64,000 nucleotides of DNA, from assembly GCA_951799425.1 (NCBI GenBank), contig OX637402.1:18861844-18925843 (forward strand). The letters run 5' to 3'. Source of the stretch: Ilex aquifolium (lineage: Eukaryota; Streptophyta; Magnoliopsida; Aquifoliales; Aquifoliaceae). Position 1 is the stretch's first letter. Each line of letters begins with the position of its first letter. A program made the translations under genes and the position numbers. The notes beneath the pieces are model-generated. The model worked only from the letters and a program-made list of their open reading frames with translations. It searched no databases and was not told the DNA's origin. Positions 55,791 to 64,000 of the stretch are shown in pieces.

Positions 55791-57728
55791 TGATTAGCAC
55801 TTAAAGTTAACATGTTACTATGCCATTTTAAGACTAATTGTACTTTGATGGAGTTTAAGTGATGTCATTTCAGGCCCTAAACTGAACAAGGACTCAAAAA
55901 CAACAAGTACCACACTTGGATGCAACACCAGCACATTAGAGCCCAAAATTGGAAAAGCTTGGAGTACAGCCAGAACGTTCGAACGCCAACTCACATTCGA
56001 ACGTCCACATTGCACTGTAGCAGACTCAACTGCTAAGAGAAGGCGTGTTGCAGTTAGGAAAGAGACTGAAACTCTGAGGCACTTGAGTGTCACGTTCGAA
56101 CGCCAACTCACGTTCGAACGTGCACTTGAGTTGATTGAAGACCAGACTACTGCATAGAGTTGGAACTGAACTACACAGAATACCAACAGATCACTCGAGT
56201 GAAAGGGTCAGAACACATCTGGCGTTCGAACGCCCTTAGTGCAAAAACAGAAGAAACGTTCGAACGGCAATCAACGTTCGAACGACCTTAGTGCAAAAAC
56301 AGAAACAACGTTCGAACGCCAACTAACGTTCGAACGTTCTCCACAGACTGGCAGCAGAGTGGTTGGCTTTTCACTTAGACTTGGGCGGCATACACTATTC
56401 TTTTACCTCCTTTTGTCTCCTCATCTTGCCTATAAATACTCCCCTTGTTGGAGAGCTAAGGGAGCCAAGTAGAAGGGTTGATGGAGGCTTAGACTCCCAC
56501 TCACATTGTAGATTTAAGCTTATGTTTTCCTTGTATGAAGTCTTTATTTTAGAGATTAGTTTGGCTTTAGTCCAACATCTCCTTGTTTGTTATAAGAGTA
56601 GTTTTATGTTTATACTTTCATTTACATGCATAGAAATGAGTTAGTTCATCTTTTGGTTGAGGAAGTAACCCTCCATTTCTTGGTTGAGGAAGCCACCCTT
56701 CAAAATGTGACTAGCTTTCTTCTACTTTTATTGTTTATGTACTTCACTTCCATTGCTTGAGCTTCTTTCTTTCTTAGAGGAGTGAAACTCTTCCACTTTT
56801 CTAGAGCTTTACCAAAGCCGTGAAGGGTGGAACTTGATTCACTCAATCTTTGTTAAAGATTGGCTCCTTGTTCATTGTTATTTTATCTTTTAAGTCTTCT
56901 ACTTGGAGGAATGAGCATCACTCACTTTTCTAGCTTTACCAAAGCCATGAAGAGTGAGTAGTTTCTCATTCACTCTTTAGTAAGAGGAGAAGGGCATGTA
57001 TAAGTTATCTTGGAAGTATATTTATGCTCTGTTCTAATGCTTAACATCTATTTCTCTTTGTTTATTGGATGATTGATTGCATCTAGCAAAACTAAGGTAC
57101 TTTGTATAATTGTGGGTTCTTTCTATGACATGGATGACTCTTGCATAGAAAAACTCATCGGTTCAAGGCAAGCACCCCGGCTAGATCTTCAGGACTACCC
57201 TTCAATCCTCCCCCTTATTGAGCTTCATTTAAAGAATGAAATATTAATATCATGATTGGATGTCTTGTATAAACACCTGCTTGTTTGTAGACGGGTTAAG
57301 TCTCGGCACAGACAATTCTTGTAAACTTCTAGAAAGACATCAGAATCATGTTCTTAATTCTCACAGTCCATCTTTATCTTCCGATTAACTTGTTGTTGAC
57401 ACGAGAGTTAATTGAGTTATCAAGCACAAGTATAATAAACCGGATAATTAACTACATGTCCAGATCCTTGAACTAAAGAGTGACCCTTTTTCATTAGCAT
57501 TTATCTCCTGTTTTGTTAAGAAAATTCTCTTGGAAAGAATCTTATATTCTGTCCGGGAAATCTCACATCTCTCAACAAATCGCAAAGGTCACAAACGATA
57601 AGTCTCCACCATTGCTTATCTCAAAAACACCAACATAAGTTCCCTGTGGATTCAACTCTGGACTCATATCGGATTATTACTACAGCTTGACCGTCTGCAC
57701 TTGGGTGTACACATTTCAGATCAAGTCA
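55791..57728 (+). mobile_element. Athila-like solo LTR (1938 bp) with perfect 5-bp duplication
   Basis: It begins TGATTAGCAC and ends GATCAAGTCA, flanked by CCCAC on both sides (55786-55790 and 57729-57733). The end region (TTCCCTGTGGATTC ... CGTCTGCACTTG ... GATCAAG) resembles the 3' end of Athila-type LTRs as I recall them. A TATA-like CTATAAATACTCC lies at 56430-56442. The 5' third holds nine TTCGAA palindromes. No internal element sequence remains. Confidence 0.85.
55974..56337. repeat. Nine TTCGAA-centred palindromes, eight of them in 18-bp-spaced pairs
   Basis: Sites of the form (A)CGTTCGAACG(T) occur near 55976, 55995, 56094, 56112, 56224, 56256, 56274, 56308 and 56326. Four pairs have TTCGAA centres exactly 18 bp apart; the site near 56224 is single. 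They lie about 100-460 bp before the TATA-like box of the LTR, an enhancer-like position. A role in transcription is inference. Confidence 0.75.
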
Positions 57729-59267
57729 CCCACCACTGCCACCCTCCCTAGCCAACAAACGCCTCCTCACTCCCACACGCACACATTGCTACCGACACCC
57801 ACCATAGTCACCGAAACACCAGTGTTTGTATTATTGCTTCAAAGAGTGGACCAACATTATCCTTATTTTTTAGCGAACTTACTTTGTCTACTGCAGCAAC
57901 CATCTAGCATGACGGCGCAGCTCTAGCGATCAGCAATGGCATAACTCCAGCGGGACGATGATCTCCTAAAAAAATGGTTTTATTGGTGTGGGTTTGTTAT
58001 TTTTTTTAGTTTTACATATTTTTAGGTTATTTACAATCTTTTTCTGTACTTTATAGGATATGAGGATCTAAGATTGGTTCAGGCTAAGTGGTCCTTTGTG
58101 AACAAGGATTAATTCATCTATTTTTTATGTTTGTTTTATCCAAAAACTGCAAAGAATTCCGGAAGAACCAATGAGCCCTTTTGATCAAGAGCCAAGCCTT
58201 TTATTTTTTTGGCACATTTGGGAATGATTTACATCAAAAGAAAGCAAAAATGACAGGAACCACTGTGAGGTGTATGCACGATGTTTAATGAGTTCTCCAT
58301 ACTGCTATTCAAGGTTCTTTAGGTTGCAATGTCTATGTTTTTAAATATTATTTTTTCTCTAAAAAATTTTAAATCTTGACTTCAATTTAATGCTTTGTGC
58401 ACATTCATAAAATTTGCAAGTTATACACTATTCCTGCAGTATACTGAAATTCAACTTGATTTGTTGTCAATATGTCTTATAGTTCATTTGATTTGTTGCT
58501 AATTTGATACATTATTTGGCTTTGATTGTAGTTAAAAGTAAGCTCGCCTTCTCGAAGCGGTACCGATGGTTGCTGAAGATATGTTTTAGGTTTGGAAGTG
58601 ATAATGATGGTGGTCTTAGTAATGATAGTTAATCTCGAAGTTGTGATAGATGGGTGATGGTGGGGTAAAGCTCTTGGGACAAATTTGTGCAACATAAAAT
58701 TAACTTAGTTGATGAAATTTGGTTTGAATTGAATAGCAAAATTAATTTAAATAGTTGACTTGGTTAGATTTAATTCCAATTTGAGCACAAAATTTGATTA
58801 ATTATCAAAATTTAGGCTAAGTGGTAATAATGGTAATTGTGGTATTAGTGGTAATAGTTCTGTATAGTTGTGTTTTTAGAGGATTTTGCTTGAATTCTTT
58901 ATGGGACTCAAATTTTATGTATTCAGTTTCTCAATTTAATAATGTTAGCGTAGTTGGATTTAATTATGTAAATTTGATCAAGACCAGTTTTCATTGATAG
59001 CATGATATCTCTCCACGAATATGTTTAAATATGATATATGAAAAACATCTATACTTGATAAGGTTTGCACATCTTCATATTTTTGTAGGGTCTTATTTTT
59101 AGAGAAAATTTAGCTGTAATTGTTTGGAATAATAGAAAAAAAAATTATATTTAGTGTCACGAACATTCTCTAAACTATCAACATACTATGAGGACAAAAA
59201 GTGTAATTTAACCCGATAGAGTGTTAAAAATTTAGTTTTAATTGATTTAGGTTTTGTTGATGTTGTT

Positions 59268-60015
59268 TAGGGGTGGCAAATGGGTGGGTTGGGTTAAATT
59301 GGATTGGACTAAAATAAATCCAATCCATTTTTCATGCACCTTGTAAATGGGTTATAATGGGTTGGGTTAAACCGATTAACCCAAAAAATAATTAAAATTC
59401 TTAATAGACACATTAGTACACAAAAATACACACACACACACATTAGTAGTATACCAAAATACAAACAGACACACACATTAATATACCAAAACACACACAA
59501 ACTAATGCATTAAAAATATACACACTAATACACCAAAAATACACACACATATACTAACACAAAAACTAAAACAAATTTAATAAAAAAATACACACAATGG
59601 GTCGGGATCAATTGTGAGTTATGGGTCATGGATCAACTCATGGGTATGGGTTGACTCATGGGGCCGTGAGTCAATCTATGGGTCATGGGTCATGTGTGGT
59701 GTATTAGTGTGTGTGTTTTTTGTGTACTAGTGTGTGTATATTTTGGTGTATTTGTGTAATGTGTGTATTTTTTGTATAATAGTGTGTGCATTTTTTGATA
59801 TATTAGTATATTTATTTAATTTTATTACTTGTGTTATTTAATAAAAAGATAAATATTCAACCCAATAGATACCCATTTGTAATTCATACTAACCCGCTTA
59901 ATTAAAATGAATCATATTACCCAACTCATTTAGAACTCATATTAATTAATATAGGTACCCAATCCATTTATTTATGGGCGGATTAAGGGGTAATGAGTTA
60001 AGATTGTCACCTCTA
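59268..60015. mobile_element. hAT-type MITE (748 bp) with perfect 8-bp duplication
   Basis: Ends TAGGGGTGGCAAATG and AGATTGTCACCTCTA are imperfect inverted repeats. ATGTTGTT flanks both sides (59260-59267 and 60016-60023). The interior has (AC)n words and ATGGGT-type repeats, with no coding sequence. Confidence 0.88.
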
Positions 60016-60477
60016 ATGTTGTTTGTTATATTTTTTGTTGCAATTCATCTCTTAATCCCTCTTCCTTGCTTTCTATCTCATATTTGTTTGATTATTTTTA
60101 TATCATAATGATTTTTGAATTTACTACCATTTGGATATCAATCAATAATTAAACGGTCATTGAACAATGTTTGAGATTGTTTTGAATTGTATTCTATCAA
60201 TTTTTTTTTAAAAAAATAATGGGCCCATATTATATTTATCAATATTTTTTTCTTAGTTTTTCTAATTGGCAATTTTTTATAGCATACAGTCTCTTAATGC
60301 ACATGTATTTGCTTTCGATTTTTTTTGTTTTGTTACGTCGTGCCTTCAGGCACGGACAATTGCTAGTATATTTATAAAGTGCATCTCCAACACTTCCTGA
60401 AACTCAAAAATCAAAATTTTGTTTCGATTATCCAAAAAATGAAAACATTTAAAAATAGAATGGAAACAGAGAAAAAA

Positions 60478-60665
60478 TGCGAGACGGCCCATAAATCTCG
60501 AGAATCGAGTGTGGGACTTGAAGACCCTACTGCATTCCGCCCCCGGGGCACCATAGCATGTCGGGAATAAGGGAGAACATACTGAACGTAACCACTCCCT
60601 TGGTTTGGGGCTGTGCCGTAGGTTTTGCGTAGCAACCTCACTAATAAAGGAGCTGCTCACCAAAC
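60478..60665. other. GC-rich block unlike its surroundings, origin unknown
   Basis: About 190 bp with much higher GC than the neighbouring DNA, open in more than one minus-strand frame, containing the CCCCCGGGGC spot at 60539-60548. It might be an organelle-derived insert, a structural RNA pseudogene or a captured exon. I could match it to nothing I know. Confidence 0.3.
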
Positions 60666-61044
60666 ATTTCTTTTAAGTTAAAGTCAATGTCCTTGGCCGT
60701 TTTCATGTTATGGTGCATGTGTTGAAGAACATTGTTCATTGAACATCCATAGCAAGCACAGTCTACAAGACCTATAGTTAACGATCAAAGAGATTTTTCC
60801 AAACTTCTATGAGTATCTATAGATCGTTACCACCTCGTCTTACTTGTCACTTGTATATCACCACCTATTACGCTCTCCTCCCCTCATTTTTTTAACATCA
60901 AACTAGATCATAGAACTTATTTTTTCAAAGAAGTTTCTCCCTGTTCTTAATAGCCATACATAGATTACTGGGCTATGTCGATGGTTCTATTTTTGCTCCC
61001 TCTCAGACCATCGTTGACAAAGAGACTTCTTATGAAGTCTTTTA
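60666..61044. other. Intergenic DNA, no gene seen
   Basis: No plausible frame or repeat boundary. Confidence 0.5.
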
Positions 61045-61690
61045 AGAGTGTATTCCAAAAAAATTTCGAGATAATTGATTGAAATATGTTGAAAATATTT
61101 TGGAACACCTCTAAATATTTCAAAACATTAGTAAAACATTACAAAACACCTTAAAACATCTCAAAATATCAAAATTTCGATTCAATCATTGATTTCATTC
61201 GATCTTTTTAATAACAGAAATGTTTCGACCATTGCTCAAAAACTCAGAATCGAATAACTAATTAATTCTTTTATTCTCATCGGCCAACTCTACCCAGCGT
61301 GATGAGATAGCCAACGTTTGGCCCACAGCGATAGATAATAGGCAATTTACGGACCATTGCATGATGGGCCAAGCCAATCAAGCCCATTAAACTGTCCAAA
61401 ATAATGGGCTGCGGGCCATATGCCTCACTGTTTCTTCCAAACGCTAGTTGTTTGTGTCCTCCAAATCACTATATTTTTATTTTTATTTTCAACAATTAGG
61501 GGTGTTTGGCCACATCTCAACTAATATCCTCCAAAGTTTGGTTAAAAGTAAATTATCCACATATGAATTAAGATATTAACGAGGGATAAATCCCTCATAG
61601 TTTGAGTCCAAAAAATTGTCAAAATTCGAACTCATAACGTCTAAATTTACAATTCGCCTCTATTACCACTTCAGTTATCCATTAAAATTT
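61045..61690. repeat. Dispersed duplicated block, copy 2 (pairs with 17965-18589 and 21044-21080)
   Basis: Recognisably similar over about 600 bp. It shows the empty site (near 61640) for the hAT-like insertion at 18590-21043 and lacks the AT microsatellite. Confidence 0.8.
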
Positions 61691-62382
61691 ATACTTTTCA
61701 TACCTTGACTCGGCACCTTCTGATGGGTCTTATTCTATGTTTCGTACAAATAACGAATTTCAAATAATTTGGCTGAGTAATCCAACTCCTCTCGGAGTCA
61801 ATCACATGTAGTATGTTGCAATACAACAATATAACTTGAATTTCTTATATTATTGAAAGCTTAGCGCCCGAAGTATGAAGTTTAGAGAGGATAAGCATAC
61901 ATAATTTTATCTCACACTAATTATTTTTCACGACTCGAATTCGTGAACATTTTTTAGGCAACAATGTCATAAACATGATTCAACCTTCTTTTTTTAGTTC
62001 AATGGTTAAGTGTGTTCGGACCAGTTTATAGACATCTCAACTAATTCTTTACTTGATTCAGTCAAAAATAGACTATCCACGTTGAGAATAGGATATTTAT
62101 GAAAGATAAATCTTTCATAGTCTGACCCAAAAGATTACTAACCTTGTTTTTCTAACGTGGCAAACAGCGATTTGACTCTATCCTTGACGAGTCGTGGATA
62201 CTTCAGCACGTGAATAAAATCTCCACCTACAAAAAGGACTAAAAACGAGAGATAATGAGATGTAAGTACCTTTTTTAAAACTTATTTGACTTAAAGTACC
62301 ACCTCCAAACTTATCCTCATTTAAGTCCTCTTTTTCATCAAATAGTTGTCTATAAGTACACATTTTAAAACATTTTCAATTT
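61691..62382. other. AT-rich intergenic DNA, no gene seen
   Basis: A phrase around AATAGACTATCCACGT (near 62063) also occurs in the 18 kb block (18490) and, more weakly, near 61550. Nothing coding. Confidence 0.45.
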
Positions 62383-62864
62383 CTTTCTAAAATGTATTCC
62401 ATAATTACCCCTACCATAAATAGTGCATATCTAATTGACAGCTTTTATATTTTCAATATCTAAATATTAGAATGTGAGACTTTCAAGATTCCTTTTGATA
62501 TTTGTGTATCATTTGAATTTTGAAATTTCATATATATATACACACACGTGTATATATATATATATATACACACACGTTTATAGTAACATCAAACAGTAAC
62601 ACGCTCAACAAAAAAATAGTAACATCAAACAGTAACACATTCAACAAAAAATTAGTAACATCAAACGGTAACATACTCAATAAAAAACTTAATTAAAAAT
62701 TTAATATTTGATGTTACTGTTTGATGTTACTATTTTTTATTTTTTGAGCGTATTACTGTTTGATGTTACTATTTTTTTGTTGAGTGTGTCATGCTACTAT
62801 TTTTTTGTTTAGTGTGTTACTGTTCGATGTTACCTTTTTTTTTTAGAGTGTTACTGTTTGATGT

Positions 62865-62899
<35 letters not shown>

Positions 62900-63046
62900 C
62901 AAAATTTAAATGATACACAAATATCAAAATGAATCTTAAAAGTCTTACATTATAATATTTAGATATTGGAAATATAAAAGTTATCAATTAGTTATGTACT
63001 ATTTATGGTACGGGTAAAATGATTTTTATGACTTTTTTTTAGAAAA
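62383..63046. repeat. Long inverted repeat (arms of about 300 bp) with internal AACAGTAACA-type repeats
   Basis: The left arm (TAGTGCATATCTAATTGAC..., AATATCTAAATATTAGAATG..., ATTTGTGTATCATTTGAATT) pairs with the right arm (62885-63046) in reverse order. The inner part repeats TAGTAACATCAAACAGTAAC three times (62580-62672) and its complement four to five times (62703-62862). (AT)n/(CA)n tracts occur at 62531-62576 and 62868-62895. It lies about 290 bp upstream of the CDC40 start codon. It is probably a foldback element. Confidence 0.85.
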
Positions 63047-63333
63047 TATACTTTTATCCCAATTATTTTAAAAATTATACTTTTATCCTATTAAATTTTT
63101 AGAGAGGTACCGGCCTCGTTAAGCTGTTAAAAACGATCAGTAATCACCTTGAATACCATGGAGTCTTCTGTTTGGACATAAGTAGGAACCTAACCCCGAC
63201 TCGTACAAAAACAAACCAGTCGACCCTTGGACTTCTCACTTATCCACATACAACTCAAAACCTACTCTCTCTTCTTCCCCATTCCCTCCGTCTGTGTGTG
63301 TGAGAGAGAACGAGAGAACGAGAGAGAGAGTCA
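63047..63333 (+). promoter_or_regulatory. Upstream region and leader of the CDC40 gene
   Basis: The last 40 bases before the ATG are a GT/GA-rich leader (GTGTGTGTGAGAGAGAACGAGAG...). No clear TATA box is seen in the 200 bases before it, as is common for housekeeping genes. The foldback repeat ends at about 63046, so the promoter is either compact or overlaps it. Confidence 0.5.
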
Positions 63334-64000
63334 ATGGATCTCCTACAGTCCTACAAAGGCACCGACATGGACGATGACGAACAAGGCCAAGAATCACCGG
63401 ATCAGATTCAAAACCCTAATTCCACAGGCTCCGATCACTCTTCACCCGATTCTTCACCGTTACGGCTCTCTCTCCCCTCCAAATCCGCCGCGCCCAAAGT
63501 AGACGACACCATGCTCGCTCTCACCGTCGCCACCGACCCGAAGCGAAACCAATCCAAACCCATTAACCCGACCCAACATGTTGTCAACTTCAACCCCACC
63601 TACGACCAGCTCTGGGCACCCATTTACGGCCCTGCACATCCCTATGCCAAGGACGGTCTCGCACAAGGCATGCGAAACCACAAGCTAGGGTTCGTTGAGG
63701 ACGCCTCAATCGGATCTTTCGTTTTCGACGAACAGTACAACACTTTCCACAAGTATGGCTACGCCGCCGACCCATCGCAGAATCAGTATATCGGAAATTT
63801 GGAGGCGTTTCAACAAAACGATGGTATTTCAGTGTATAACATACCACAACACGAACAGAAGAAGAGGAAGCTTGACAAGAAAAAGGAGAAATTGGAGAGT
63901 GAAGAGAATGGGGAAGATGGGGAAGACGGTGGTAATGTGGACCCCACCGAGGTTGATAATCCAGCGTCGGAGGCGTGGTTGTTGAAGAATCGGAAGAGTC
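63334..64000 (+). CDS. CDC40: Pre-mRNA-processing factor 17 (PRP17/CDC40), 5' part
   Basis: The ATG at 63334 opens 222 codons without a stop to the window edge. The N terminus (MDLLQSYKG, acidic, Ser/Pro-rich) leads to the conserved block [19 protein letters not shown] and then [42 protein letters not shown] with [20 protein letters not shown], hallmarks of plant CDC40. After that comes a Lys/Glu-rich charged stretch ([15 protein letters not shown]). The WD40 repeats that make up the C-terminal half in this family lie beyond the window; the usual length is about 570-580 aa by recollection. The protein acts in the nucleus in the second step of splicing. No intron is seen in this part. Confidence 0.93.
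   Translation, partial: MDLLQSYKGTDMDDDEQGQESPDQIQNPNSTGSDHSSPDSSPLRLSLPSKSAAPKVDDTMLALTVATDPKRNQSKPINPTQHVVNFNPTYDQLWAPIYGPAHPYAKDGLAQGMRNHKLGFVEDASIGSFVFDEQYNTFHKYGYAADPSQNQYIGNLEAFQQNDGISVYNIPQHEQKKRKLDKKKEKLESEENGEDGEDGGNVDPTEVDNPASEAWLLKNRKS

Larger units (their letters stand above)
54386..60366 (+). mobile_element. Candidate Helitron (about 6 kb with nested insertions)
   Basis: The right end is a clear Helitron terminus: hairpin CGTGCC-TTCA-GGCACG (60338-60353), 9 bases, then CTAG (60363-60366) and T. A left end A|TCTATATAATAAAATAG at 54386 fits the family starts. Nested inside are an Athila-like solo LTR (55791-57728) and a hAT MITE (59268-60015), leaving about 3.3 kb. The interior includes C/T-rich leader-like sequence (55400-55790) that continues after the solo LTR (57729-57800) in a Pro/Thr-rich open style, possibly captured gene DNA. 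No Rep/helicase is seen. The pairing of the two ends is inference. Confidence 0.45.

Noticed and set aside
59309..59500. Cys/Val-rich minus-strand frame
   Set aside because: Translation of (AC)n-type repeats inside a MITE.

Overview
This is an AT-rich plant nuclear window, most likely from a eudicot. The host genes carry GT-AG introns, LTR retrotransposons of Tat and Athila type are present, and so are plant MITEs, Helitron-like ends and an endogenous caulimovirid fragment. I support only three host protein-coding genes: two bHLH transcription factor paralogues (11799-13431 and 33107-34285, both minus strand) and the 5' part of a PRP17/CDC40 splicing factor gene (63334 to the right edge, plus strand). 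Almost everything else is transposable-element or repeat DNA. All coordinates, target-site duplications and splice sites were read by eye; no alignment or database search was run.

Layout. 1-3686: a degenerate minus-strand Tat-like Ty3/gypsy element cut by the left edge. 3687-14478 and 23658-36205: two colinear copies of a segmental duplication, each holding one bHLH gene. The copies have been changed by different insertions. Copy A gained a MULE-type MITE, two solo LTRs and others; copy B gained a caulimovirid fragment, a 5'-truncated LINE, a 1.8 kb hAT-type element, a Helitron candidate and a 0.9 kb retroposed insert. 14479-23657: non-coding DNA with a local tandem duplication, a block repeated at 61 kb and a hAT-like insertion. 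37.1-52.4 kb: a candidate Helitron split by a nearly complete 13.9 kb Tat-lineage element. 53.4-54.3 kb: a MULE-type MITE. 54.4-60.4 kb: another Helitron candidate containing an Athila-like solo LTR and a hAT MITE. 61-63 kb: the second copy of the 18 kb block and a long inverted repeat, then the CDC40 gene.

The centrepiece is the Tat element at 38474-52374. It has a perfect 5-bp target-site duplication (CTAAT), and its LTRs differ, as far as I can see, by a single T in a homopolymer. The minus strand carries gag, protease, reverse transcriptase, a degenerate RNase H, a second RNase H and integrase. Between integrase and the 3' LTR it carries two convergently oriented (plus-strand) intron-containing genes that share one domain type and a phase-1 intron at the same place. 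A 19-bp array of TAACCG (MYB-type) motifs lies upstream of the second of these genes, and a 54-bp minisatellite of about 16 units follows it. Despite the near-identical LTRs, the element carries a gag nonsense codon, two reading-frame breaks in gag-pol, and a nonsense codon plus an apparent splice-donor mutation in the first antisense gene. This suggests a very recent insertion of an already defective copy mobilised in trans.
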